Below are positions 9,871 through 17,413 of a stretch of DNA of 64,000 nt, piece after piece. Origin of the DNA: Gemmobacter sp. (lineage in GTDB: Bacteria > Pseudomonadota > Alphaproteobacteria > Rhodobacterales > Rhodobacteraceae); contig NZ_JAUCBS010000008.1 of assembly GCF_034676705.1 (NCBI RefSeq), forward strand, positions 139,201-203,200, written 5' to 3'. Below the pieces are notes generated by a model. That model saw only the letters and a program-made list of their open reading frames with translations. It did not search any database and was not told the DNA's origin. The stretch's first letter is position 1. Each line of letters starts with the position of its first letter. Made by a program: the position numbers and the translations under genes.

Positions 9871-10767
9871 TCAGAAGAATGCGCCGGTCGGCGGCGCGGT
9901 GCCGTTCAGGTAATGGTCGCCCAGCACCCGTTCCTTGTAGACGCGCGGGTTATGCGCCGCGATGACCTTGATGTTGCGCCAGTGCCGGTCCAGCGCGCGG
10001 GCAATGCTGACCCCGCTGCCCGACGACACGTCGATCAGCAGCCCGGCCAGATTGGCGGCGGACTCGTCGGTGACCACCTTGGCCTCGGCCGCGGCAATGG
10101 AGGCCGCGATGGACAGCGGCCCGGCCTGCGGCCCGTCTGCGGCGGCCCATGCGCGGTCCAGTGCGGCCACGGCGCGGTCGGTCAGCGCCTGGATGGCGGC
10201 CCGATGCGCGGCGATGCGGCCGACCACGGCCTGCAGTTCGGGTTCCTGCGACGGGTGGTCGTGCAGCGCGTGGTAATAGTTGCGCCGCCGCGCCCGGATC
10301 AGCGCCACCGCATCGCGCAGGATGCGGTCGGTGATGCCCGAGATGATCGTGGTCAGATAGATCTGGTGAAAGGTGAAGCCATAGAGGAACGGCTGATCCG
10401 CCCTCCGTTCCGGCACGGCATAGAAATCAGAGGGTTCCACCCGCACCCGGGTTAGCACGGTCTTGCCCGATCCGGTCAGTTTCTGCCCGAAGCCATCCCA
10501 GTCATCCGGCAGGCCCACACCTGCGGCACGGGTCGCGATGAACAGGTTGCGCGGCGTGCCATCCGGGTCCAGCGCCGAAGAAAACAGGTGGTCGGCATAG
10601 ATATTCCCGGTGGAATAGACCTTGACCCCCGACAGGCGGAACCCGTCGCCATCGGTCTCCAGCTTTGCATCGGGGCGATAGCCTGCGCCCCCGGCAGGGT
10701 CGGTGCTGACCTCGCTGAAGGCGACGCCAAAGGTGGCGCCGCTGCGGGCCAGATCCAGCACACGGGC
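9871..10767 (-). pseudogene. Acyl-CoA dehydrogenase / DszC-SfnB-like flavin monooxygenase, N-terminus removed by IS5 insertion
   Basis: About 298 C-terminal codons remain. They cover the beta-barrel (VAFSEVSTDPAGGAGY, then LSGVKVYSTGNIYADHL) and the helical C-terminal domain ending in NPRVYKERVLGDHYLNG. The family includes FMN-dependent monooxygenases that desulfurise organosulfur compounds. The reading frame enters the inverted repeat of the IS5-family element at 10768, and the N-terminal helical domain with the gene's own start and promoter is absent. The neighbouring rhodanese gene fits a sulfur-scavenging role. No functional start is visible, so I treat it as a broken gene. Confidence 0.85.
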
Positions 10768-11817
10768 GGCTCTGTTGCACAAATCCTGTGAGGGATTCAT
10801 CTCGTGAATCCAGCATGGTAGCTGTGAGGCATGAGCAGACCGACACCTCCGACCTACAAGACCAGGAACTGGCCGGCCTACAATGAAGCGCTGAAGCGCC
10901 GCGGCTCGCTGACGATCTGGTTCGATCCCGCCATGACATGGGAAGCCGCACCGACCGGCAAGCGCGGGCGGCAGCCCGCCTATGGTGATGCCGCCATCCA
11001 AACCTGCCTGACGATGAAGGTTCTGTTCGGCATGGCGCTTCGACAGACAACCGGGTTTGTTGAGAGCCTCCTGCGCCTGATCGGCCTGGACTGGGCCGTG
11101 CCCGACTTCAGCACGCTCAGCCGCCGCCAGAAGGCGTTGAAGGTGAACATTCCCTACCGGGGTTCCAACGGCCCGTTGCACCTGCTGGTGGACAGCACCG
11201 GGATCAAGGTCGAGGGCGAAGGGGAATGGAACGCCCGCAAGCATGGAGGCACCAAACGCCGGGTTTGGCGCAAGATCCACATCGGGATCGACGAGAAATC
11301 CCTAGAAATCCGGGCGGCCGAGTTCACCACCAGCGACGTGGGCGACGCGCCCATGCTGCCCGAACTGCTGGGCCAGATCCCTCCCGAGCAGGAGATCGCC
11401 ACTGTCACCGCCGACGGCGCCTTCGACACCCGCAAGTGCCATGACGCCATCGCGGCCCGTGGCGCGGCGGCGATCATACCGCCCCGCAAGAACGCCAAGC
11501 CCTGGAAGCCAGACACCCCCGGTGCTGTCGCGCGCAACGAAATCCTGCGCACATCGAAGCGCGTCGGGCGGACCATCTGGCGACGATGGAGCGGCTATCA
11601 CCGCCGAAGCCGCGCCGAAACCAAGATGCACTGCGTCAAGCTGCTGGGTCAGCGCCTGTCCGCCCGAGACTTCGACCGTCAGGTTGCGGAGTTCCAGGTC
11701 AGGGTTGCCGTGCTCAATGGCTTCACCGCGCTCGGCATCCCCGTCACAGAGGTCGCGGGATAAGTCTGCCCAGGGAAAGGGGAAGGACAGTCAGCAGCCG
11801 ATTTGTGCAACAGAGTC
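10768..11817 (+). mobile_element. IS5-family (IS903-group-like) insertion sequence, copy 1
   Basis: This is a 1050-bp element bounded by 18-bp inverted repeats: GGCTCTGTTGCACAAATC on the left and GACTCTGTTGCACAAATC (read inward) on the right, with one mismatch. It carries one transposase gene. The 9 bases outside the left end (cacacgggc) and right end (atgcccgag) do not match, so no target duplication is visible. The element therefore probably sits at a rearrangement junction rather than at a simple insertion. A related but not identical element lies at 30176-32607. Confidence 0.9.
10831..11763 (+). CDS. IS5-family transposase (DDE)
   Basis: The 310-residue transposase of the element at 10768-11817. 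The catalytic triad is visible as LLVDSTGIK (first Asp), TADGAFDT (second Asp) and RRSRAETKMHC (Glu), with the Y-(2)R-(3)E-(6)K-like arrangement of IS5 transposases. The reading frame is intact, so the element may still be able to move. Compared with the second copy it differs at several positions in the first 90 residues (for example NWPAYNEALK against NWRSYNQALK), so the two are relatives, not a recent duplication. Confidence 0.93.
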   Translation: MSRPTPPTYKTRNWPAYNEALKRRGSLTIWFDPAMTWEAAPTGKRGRQPAYGDAAIQTCLTMKVLFGMALRQTTGFVESLLRLIGLDWAVPDFSTLSRRQKALKVNIPYRGSNGPLHLLVDSTGIKVEGEGEWNARKHGGTKRRVWRKIHIGIDEKSLEIRAAEFTTSDVGDAPMLPELLGQIPPEQEIATVTADGAFDTRKCHDAIAARGAAAIIPPRKNAKPWKPDTPGAVARNEILRTSKRVGRTIWRRWSGYHRRSRAETKMHCVKLLGQRLSARDFDRQVAEFQVRVAVLNGFTALGIPVTEVAG

Positions 11818-12258
11818 ATGCCCGAGGATAAATGGATGCGGCCGCCGGGCGTTGTCTGCACGCCCGTGATGGCCAAGACAGCGCAGCGGCTTTCGACGCA
11901 TGAGGTTGCGGGCGGGCTGCCGGCCGGTTCTTCCGGCGCCGCTTCCTCGGGCGGCACTGGAACCGGCACTGGAACTGGCTCGGGGTCGGGCAGCGGGTCC
12001 GGCGGGTCGGCCGCGGCCGCGGCGGGTGGCAGCGCGGCAAGCGCGTCAGGCGGCGGGGCAGGCAGCGGTGGTTCTGCGGCTGCTGCGGCAGGCGGATCTT
12101 CGGCCGCTGCGGCTGGTGGATCGTCGGGCGGCGGTGCTGCGGGTGGGAGCGCCGCTGCTGCGGCAGGAGGGGCCTCGGCCAGTGCGGCATCGGGGAACGG
12201 CGGCGCTGCCGCTGCTGCTGCGGATGGCGCGTCTGCCAGCGCGTCTGCCAGCCACTGA
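11818..12258 (+). CDS. Gly/Ala/Ser-rich silk-like low-complexity protein, possibly 5'-truncated by IS5
   Basis: A reading frame of 146 codons begins with an ATG that directly abuts the right end of the IS5 element. After about 40 ordinary residues it becomes almost purely Gly, Ser, Ala and Thr, with (GT)n and (GS)n runs and repeated GGSAAAAAGGS-like blocks that alternate poly-Ala and poly-Gly as silk proteins do. No signal peptide is visible, so the native N-terminus may have been removed by the element; ATG 11869 is another possible start. It stands at the head of the CsgG/HfaB-like locus, so a structural or secreted component is plausible. I recognise no family. The composition bias could also open a spurious frame in GC-rich DNA. 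Confidence 0.5.
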   Translation: MPEDKWMRPPGVVCTPVMAKTAQRLSTHEVAGGLPAGSSGAASSGGTGTGTGTGSGSGSGSGGSAAAAAGGSAASASGGGAGSGGSAAAAAGGSSAAAAGGSSGGGAAGGSAAAAAGGASASAASGNGGAAAAAADGASASASASH

Positions 12259-12311
12259 CCCAGCCCGACGGGCCAATCCGGCCCTGGCCACCATCCTTGC
12301 GGAGACCCCCG

Positions 12312-12854
12312 ATGACCCATCCCGTTTGCACGGTGCTGGCGCGTGCCACCATCGCCCTGACCTTGGCGACAGCCCCGGTGGCCGCGCAGAATTTCTCGAC
12401 CTCGGGCCAGAACTGGTCCGGTGGCTGGGGGTTTTCCGGCACCGCCGAACGCACGCTGTCGGTGCAGCGGGCCCAGGCGATGCAGCAGGTCGAGAACGCC
12501 AGCTCCGGTCCCTCGACCGTGATCACCTACAACACCTGGAACGACAACCGCTCGAACTTCGTGGACAACAGCGGGTCCGACGGCCTGACCCAGACGCTGG
12601 ATTTTCAGGTCGGCGATACCATCGGGCAGAACACCAACACGATCGGCGCCATGAACACCGGGCAGACCACGATCGAGATCACCGGGTCGGGCAATTCGGT
12701 TTCGGCGATCAACGGCGCGGATTCGAACGGATGCCTGGACGGCAGCGTCACAAACACCACCTACGGACTGACCTCTTCCACAGGGCAGCTGGCGCAAGGG
12801 GGGATCGACATTTCGATTGCCGCGTCACGCCCGGTTTCCACCAGCTGCAACTGA
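12312..12854 (+). CDS. Secreted HfaA/curlin-like candidate subunit
   Basis: A 180-residue protein with a clear Sec signal peptide (ATIALTLATAPVAAQ). The mature part is rich in Ser, Thr, Asn and Gly. Its N-terminus (FSTSGQNWSGGWG) and a later stretch (GQNTNTIGAMNTGQTTIEI, then GSGNSVSAI) resemble the Gly/Asn-rich strand-turn repeats of curlin and of the Caulobacter holdfast-anchor protein HfaA. It lies just upstream of a CsgG/HfaB-like secretion lipoprotein, as hfaA precedes hfaB in Caulobacter. Two cysteines near the C-terminus (GCLDGS and TSCN) could form a disulfide. The family link is from pattern and context only. Confidence 0.6.
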   Translation: MTHPVCTVLARATIALTLATAPVAAQNFSTSGQNWSGGWGFSGTAERTLSVQRAQAMQQVENASSGPSTVITYNTWNDNRSNFVDNSGSDGLTQTLDFQVGDTIGQNTNTIGAMNTGQTTIEITGSGNSVSAINGADSNGCLDGSVTNTTYGLTSSTGQLAQGGIDISIAASRPVSTSCN

Positions 12855-12863
12855 GAGGTTTCG

Positions 12864-13064
12864 ATGACCCACTTCCTGTTTCTGGTCGCGGATGCCCTGC
12901 CTCGTGGCACGAACCTGTTCCTGCTAGAGCAGGTGTTGCTGATCTGGCTGGTGACCGCCGCGCTTTGGGCGATGCAGATCTTTGGCTGGTTCGACACGTT
13001 CAACACCTGGTGTTGCACAACGATCGCCCGCTGGATTGGCGGCGCGTCCGATGATCGCGACTGA
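12864..13064 (+). CDS. Small single-span membrane protein in the CsgG/HfaB-like locus
   Basis: A 66-residue protein with a GAGAGG-type ribosome site before its ATG, starting 9 bases after the preceding gene. One strong hydrophobic segment (LLEQVLLIWLVTAALWAM) spans roughly residues 20-38, with a Trp-rich end and a CC pair (TWCCTTIARW). It overlaps the longer possible start of the CsgG-like gene downstream, which suggests coupling. No known family was recognised; a role in assembling or energising the surface structure would be a guess. Confidence 0.6.
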   Translation: MTHFLFLVADALPRGTNLFLLEQVLLIWLVTAALWAMQIFGWFDTFNTWCCTTIARWIGGASDDRD

Positions 13065-13092
13065 CCGCCCTTGCCCTGCGGGGCCGGAAAAG

Positions 13093-14568
13093 ATGGTGCG
13101 GCGGGCGCTTGGCCGGCCGGGCGTCCTGACGCTGGGGCTTGTCGCCCTGCTGTCGGCTTGCACCGCCTCGGACGAGGTGTCGCGCAGCTGGACCACGCCG
13201 CCGAAATCCAACGCGCCGCTGGCCGAAGGCCCGCCGATCGAAGATGTCGTCACCTCCTTTGACGAGGCGCTTGGCTGCCTGCGCGGCAAGGTCCGCCCCG
13301 AGGTGATCTTTGCCGTCGGGCAGGTAATCGACCATACCGGCAAGGAGAACTATTCCGAAGGCGGATCGGGCAAGTTCGTCAGCCAGGGCGCAGGGGAAAT
13401 GGTGCAATCGGCGCTGTACCGCGCCGGTGTCAGCGTGGTGAACCGGCGCGATCCCAACATCGCCATCGTGGAATCCAACTGGGGCATCCGCGACATCAAG
13501 CGGCAGGTGCCGGTCAACTTCTACATCTCGGGCAGCATCAATTCGCTGGATTTCATCCCGGGTGGCGGCGCGGAAATCAGCATCGCCGGCATCGGGCCGC
13601 GCTATCGGCAGAACCGCATCCTGATCGGGCTGGATCTGACGATGACCGATGCCTACACCGGCCGCGTCGTTGGCAGCGTCCCGTTGCAAAAGCAGATCTT
13701 CGCGCGCGAAGTCGGGGTCAGTGCCGGGCGGTTCTTTGGTGAAACGCTGCTGACGATGGATGCCGGCGGGATGGAGCGCGAGGCGCTGCATTTCGCACTG
13801 CGCCAGATGCTGAGCCTGGCGACGTTCGAGCTGCTGGGCCAGATCATGAACCCCGGCGTCTACGATACCTGCCGGGCCAAGGTGAACGCCTTTGCCGGCA
13901 GCGTCACGCACACCGGCACGGGTGACCGTTCCGCCATGGATGCCGCGCTGAAGGCTGCCAAGGAAGCCAGGGCCGATGCGCTGTTGGTCGATGCCAGGAA
14001 TGCCCAGCCGCCCGCGCCGCCGGCCCCGCAAGGCCAGCCCGGCCAACCGCAACGCGCCAGCGCGGCGCAGACCGGCCAGCCGACCGCGCAGCAGATCGGC
14101 AAGACGGCGGTGGCGGCGGCGGTCAGGGCGATGTCGCTGGCGCGCAGTTCCGAGACGGCCCCGACTCAGAAGGAGGCGGTCCAGCAATCGGCCGAGTCGC
14201 TGCGGCTGGCCAACCTGTCGCTGGTAACGCTGAAACAGGCGGCAGGTGCTGGTCTGGCCGGCGACGAAGGCGATGCGGCCGCGGTCGTCGTGCAACAGGC
14301 GATCGAGGCGGCGCGCAAGGCGGCCACGGCGGCGGCCACCCGCCGGGGCGACGGGCCAGCGGCAAAACCGCCGGCTGCCGCAGGCAATGCGGCGGCACCG
14401 GCCACAGCCGCCGCCGACCCGCCAGAGGCAGAGGTCGCGACCCCTGCCGATGATGCCGACACGCCACCGGATGCCGCCGTGACCACATCGCCGGCCGATG
14501 CGCCCGGCAGCCCTGCGGCACCCGAGGTGCCGGGCACGCCGGGGCATATCCGCAAGTTCGGCCAGTAA
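13093..14568 (+). CDS. CsgG/HfaB-family outer-membrane secretion lipoprotein with Ala/Pro-rich C-terminal extension
   Basis: The chosen start gives a lipoprotein signal with lipobox LSAC (Cys at residue 23); an in-frame ATG at 13051 overlaps the previous gene and is less likely. Residues from about 50 to 275 match the CsgG/HfaB domain, including VIFAVGQVIDHTGK, GKFVSQGAGEMVQSAL and an amphipathic TYTGRVVGSVPLQKQI segment. CsgG forms a ring-shaped outer-membrane pore exporting curli subunits; HfaB exports holdfast anchors in Caulobacter. After about residue 290 the chain becomes Ala/Pro/Gln/Asp-rich with helical Ala-Lys stretches, making 491 residues, clearly longer than CsgG. Flanking genes encode small secreted Ser/Thr/Gly-rich proteins, the likely cargo. 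Confidence 0.8.
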   Translation: MVRRALGRPGVLTLGLVALLSACTASDEVSRSWTTPPKSNAPLAEGPPIEDVVTSFDEALGCLRGKVRPEVIFAVGQVIDHTGKENYSEGGSGKFVSQGAGEMVQSALYRAGVSVVNRRDPNIAIVESNWGIRDIKRQVPVNFYISGSINSLDFIPGGGAEISIAGIGPRYRQNRILIGLDLTMTDAYTGRVVGSVPLQKQIFAREVGVSAGRFFGETLLTMDAGGMEREALHFALRQMLSLATFELLGQIMNPGVYDTCRAKVNAFAGSVTHTGTGDRSAMDAALKAAKEARADALLVDARNAQPPAPPAPQGQPGQPQRASAAQTGQPTAQQIGKTAVAAAVRAMSLARSSETAPTQKEAVQQSAESLRLANLSLVTLKQAAGAGLAGDEGDAAAVVVQQAIEAARKAATAAATRRGDGPAAKPPAAAGNAAAPATAAADPPEAEVATPADDADTPPDAAVTTSPADAPGSPAAPEVPGTPGHIRKFGQ

Positions 14569-14716
14569 CAGCTTTGCGGATCGGCGCCAGTGCCGGTCTG
14601 CCCGCCACTGCAGCCGCCCCTACCCCCGGGCGGTTCAGACCGGGGCCCCTGGATGAGCAGCCCCCCAACCCACCCGATCCCGCAGGGGCGGATCGGTGTC
14701 AAAACGAGAGACCAAG

Positions 14717-15535
14717 ATGAAGAAACTTCTTCTGACTTCGGCCCTGACCCTGGCAGGTCTGGGCTTTGCAACGGGCGCCATGGCGCAGTCGGCGGAACCC
14801 GAGGAATCCGCAGACACCGGCACCATCGGCACCGGCACCATCACCCAAGCCAAAGACCTCAGCCTGCTGGAACGCATTCTGGCCGATCAGGCCGAGCTTC
14901 AGTCCAGCCTGCTGAACGCGGCCGAGAACTATGCCAACCTGGATGGCTCGATCACCGTTGACGTCAACATGGACACCCTGCTGACCGCGCTGTCGGTGCC
15001 GGTGGCCGCTGGCACTCCGCCGACCACGCTGGGCGCGACCGGCTTCGTCAAGTCGCTCTCGTTCACCGATGGCGGTGCGACGGCGATGGAATTCTTCGAT
15101 CCCTCGACGATCAAGAACGAACTGGGTGACCTGTCGACGACGGTCATCGGCGCGCTGGGAACCGGCACGATCGGCCAGACCACCGCAGCCAGCACGGCGG
15201 ACGGCACGACCGGCAATACCACCAGCTCGTCCTCGACCCTGTCGGGCGTGACGCTGGCGCTGCTGGACGTGACGTCGAACGCACAGGCGATTGCCGGTTC
15301 GACCCAGGCCTACAGCACCAAGATGAAGGACGATCCGGGCCTGATCCAGGTCTCGAACATCGCCGGCAACTACTCGCAGACTCTGAACGGCGGGATCAAC
15401 CTGACGTTTGCGGACAGCCTGCTGAAGGGCGGCGACATGTCCACCACCGTCATCGGTTCGCTGGGAACCGGCAGCATCTCTGCCAACCTCCAGCGCAACC
15501 TGATCGGCACCAGCGGCGGCGCGGCAGCGAACTGA
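14717..15535 (+). CDS. Secreted repeat protein, HfaD-like candidate cargo of the CsgG/HfaB-like pore
   Basis: A 272-residue protein with a good signal peptide (LTLAGLGFATGAMAQ). The motif DLSTTVIGALGTGTI (138-152) recurs as DMSTTVIGSLGTGSI (240-254), and a short TGTIGTGTI lies at 34-42. The rest is rich in Thr, Ser, Gly and Ala and has no cysteine. It ends the locus that starts at 11818 and is followed by a series of stem-loops. Caulobacter hfaD, the anchor adhesin, occupies the same position relative to hfaB. I see no catalytic motif; a structural or adhesive role is inferred from composition, signal peptide and neighbours. Confidence 0.6.
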   Translation: MKKLLLTSALTLAGLGFATGAMAQSAEPEESADTGTIGTGTITQAKDLSLLERILADQAELQSSLLNAAENYANLDGSITVDVNMDTLLTALSVPVAAGTPPTTLGATGFVKSLSFTDGGATAMEFFDPSTIKNELGDLSTTVIGALGTGTIGQTTAASTADGTTGNTTSSSSTLSGVTLALLDVTSNAQAIAGSTQAYSTKMKDDPGLIQVSNIAGNYSQTLNGGINLTFADSLLKGGDMSTTVIGSLGTGSISANLQRNLIGTSGGAAAN

Positions 15536-15539
15536 GCGC

Positions 15540-15602
15540 GGCCGGACGACATCCGGCCCCGCCAGATGGCGGGGGCCGGCCCTGCCCGGGTGCCCGGGCA
15601 GG
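15540..15602 (+). terminator. Three tandem stem-loops after the surface-structure locus
   Basis: Three adjacent hairpins follow the stop at 15535: GGCCGGA/TCCGGCC (15540-15558), CCCCGCC/GGCGGGG (15557-15574, sharing two bases with the first) and CCTGCCCGGG/CCCGGGCAGG (15581-15602). None has a clear T-run after it, so they may stabilise the 3' end of the transcript or act as weak terminators. Confidence 0.5.
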
Positions 15603-15664
15603 TATACCCCGGGGGGCAAGACGGCAATGTTTCCGTCCCCCCGGACCACTGCCTGTCCCAACTT

Positions 15665-15689
15665 TCCCTGCCGCAAGGCAGGGACTTTT
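15665..15689 (+). promoter_or_regulatory. Hairpin with T-run that contains the ribosome site of the L,D-transpeptidase gene
   Basis: TCCCTGCC pairs with GGCAGGGA around a GCAA tetraloop and is followed by CTTTTC, the shape of an intrinsic terminator. The 3' arm holds AGGGA, the only good ribosome site for the ATG at 15691. The structure could both end read-through from the upstream locus and hide the ribosome site on long transcripts. Confidence 0.5.
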
Positions 15690-15690
15690 C

Positions 15691-16296
15691 ATGGCGGCGT
15701 TCATGCAAGACGTTCGTGCAATTGCGGCGCCGGCCGTCCCGACGCGCCGCGCGCTGCTGATCGCGGCAGCGGCCCTGCTGGCGCCATCGGCAGCGGCCGG
15801 TGCTGAACCGGACCAGCCCCCTGATGATGCCGTGATGCGCAATGTCTCGGGCTTTGTGGCGCCACGCTGGCAACAGCATTTCAGCAGCCCGGCCAATGAC
15901 GTGATTCTGGTCGATACCCGGTCGCGGTCGCTGTTCTTCTGGTCGGCGGATCTGCGGGTGCAGCGGATTTTCCCGACCTCGATCCCGATCCGCGAGGAAT
16001 TCACCCGCCGCGGGCGCACCAGCATCATCCGGCTGGTCGAAGGCCCGGACTGGCGGCCGACCCCGTCGATGTTGCGCCGCCACCCCGACTGGCCCACCTG
16101 GCTGCCCCCCGGGCCGGGCAATCCCATGGGCAGCCATGCGCTGCACCTGACCTGGCCGGCCTATCGCATCCACGGAACCCACGACGACAACAAGGTCGGG
16201 CGCCGGGCCTCGAACGGGTGCTTCGGCCTGTATAACCATCATATCGCCGAGCTGTTCCACCTGGTCCGGGTCGGCACGCAGGTGCGGGTGATCTGA
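15691..16296 (+). CDS. L,D-transpeptidase (YkuD domain), exported
   Basis: A 201-residue protein with an N-terminal signal (TRRALLIAAAALLAPSAAAG). The YkuD catalytic region is complete: IHGTHDDNKVGRRASNGCFGL carries the His and the nucleophilic Cys of the HxTx..SxGC(I/F)R-type motif, with an F after Cys. Such enzymes make 3-3 cross-links in peptidoglycan or attach proteins to it. The usual GNPMGSHAL segment precedes the motif. ATG 15691 has AGGGA six bases upstream; ATG 15703 is an alternative. It follows the CsgG-like locus on the same strand, so anchoring of that structure to the wall is possible but unproven. Confidence 0.88.
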   Translation: MAAFMQDVRAIAAPAVPTRRALLIAAAALLAPSAAAGAEPDQPPDDAVMRNVSGFVAPRWQQHFSSPANDVILVDTRSRSLFFWSADLRVQRIFPTSIPIREEFTRRGRTSIIRLVEGPDWRPTPSMLRRHPDWPTWLPPGPGNPMGSHALHLTWPAYRIHGTHDDNKVGRRASNGCFGLYNHHIAELFHLVRVGTQVRVI

Positions 16297-16303
16297 TCCG
16301 GGC

Positions 16304-17404
16304 TCAGATGCCTGGCCGGAACACCTGCGGCCCCAGATCGGCGACCGACGAACAGCCCAGATGCCCCAGCGTGGTCCAGAACTCGCGCTTCAGGATCTCC
16401 AGCACACGGCGGGCGCCGGCCTCGCCATCGGCGGCAAGGCCATAGCCAACGGCCCGGCCAAGCGCGACCACATCGGCCCCCAGCGCCAGCGCCGCGGCAA
16501 TGTCGGATCCGCGCCGGATGCCGCTGTCGAAGATCACCGGCACATCCGGCCCCGCCGCCGCCCGCACCCCGGGCAGCGCCGACAGGGCCGGGGTCATCCG
16601 GTCGATGCTGCGCCCGCCGTAGTTCGAGACATAAAGCCCCGCCGCCCCGGCCCCTAGCGACCGGTGCACGTCCTCGGGGGTCAGCACGCCTTTCACGATC
16701 ACGGGCAGCGGGCTTTTGCCGATCACCTCGGCGGCTTCGGCCCAGCCCCAGCGCGGCCGGGTAAAGGCCAGCTGCTCGCGCAGCATGGCGGGGTCGGATT
16801 TGCCGGGGCCGAAGTTGGCGTCCACATCGCCTGCGCGGAAGGAAAACCGATCCTCCATGATCCGTTCGCGCCATTGCAGGATGGGGGAATAGGTGGCGAC
16901 CACCTGTTCGCAACCCGCATCCCTGGCCCGCGCGATCATGTCCAGCACGGCGCCGGTATCGCCGACAAAGGTGATCTGGAACATCTGCGCCACGCCCGAT
17001 GTGGCGGCGATATCCTCCAGGCTGTGCGCGGCGGCAACCGGCACGATCTGGCGGATGCCCACATCGCGCGCCGCCCGGCCCGTTGCCAGATGGCCAGCCG
17101 CGTCCAGCAGATGTTCCCCGCCACCAAAGGGCGCGATCAGCGCGGGAAACGACAGGTCGTGGCCCAGAAAGCGGGTCGAGGTATCGGGGTTGGCGATGCC
17201 GGCAAACAGCGGCGTGTCGAAGACCAGATCGTCCATCACCCGGCTGTTGGCGCGCAATGTCACCTCGTCGCCGGTGCCGCATTCCAGATAGTTCCACACC
17301 ACCGGCGACACCCGGCGCTGCGCGGCGGCGCGGATCCCGGTGTTGGTGACGAACTTGTCCGCCACGGCGTAGCGGTCATCAAGACGGGGGCTGGTCATCG
17401 GCAA
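16304..17404 (-). CDS. FMN-dependent alpha-hydroxy-acid oxidase-like protein lacking the catalytic histidine
   Basis: A 366-residue TIM-barrel protein of the LldD/glycolate oxidase family. FMN-contacting elements are present: FPALIAPFGG, the Lys in VIVKGV (residue 238), FDSGIRRGSDIAAALALGADVVALGR. In active members the motif is SNHGGRQLD, where the His is the catalytic base; here it reads SNYGGRSID, with Tyr at 262. Either the protein has a changed chemistry or it is not an oxidase. It is the last gene of the peptide-transporter operon, 9 bases after the second ATPase gene, so it probably acts on the imported substrate or a product of it. Confidence 0.85.
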   Translation of the reverse strand: MPMTSPRLDDRYAVADKFVTNTGIRAAAQRRVSPVVWNYLECGTGDEVTLRANSRVMDDLVFDTPLFAGIANPDTSTRFLGHDLSFPALIAPFGGGEHLLDAAGHLATGRAARDVGIRQIVPVAAAHSLEDIAATSGVAQMFQITFVGDTGAVLDMIARARDAGCEQVVATYSPILQWRERIMEDRFSFRAGDVDANFGPGKSDPAMLREQLAFTRPRWGWAEAAEVIGKSPLPVIVKGVLTPEDVHRSLGAGAAGLYVSNYGGRSIDRMTPALSALPGVRAAAGPDVPVIFDSGIRRGSDIAAALALGADVVALGRAVGYGLAADGEAGARRVLEILKREFWTTLGHLGCSSVADLGPQVFRPGI

Positions 17405-17413
17405 CTCCGGGGA

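Noticed and set aside
10759..11826. Target-site duplication for IS5 copy 1
   Set aside because: The 9 bases outside the two ends (cacacgggc, atgcccgag) do not match on either strand.
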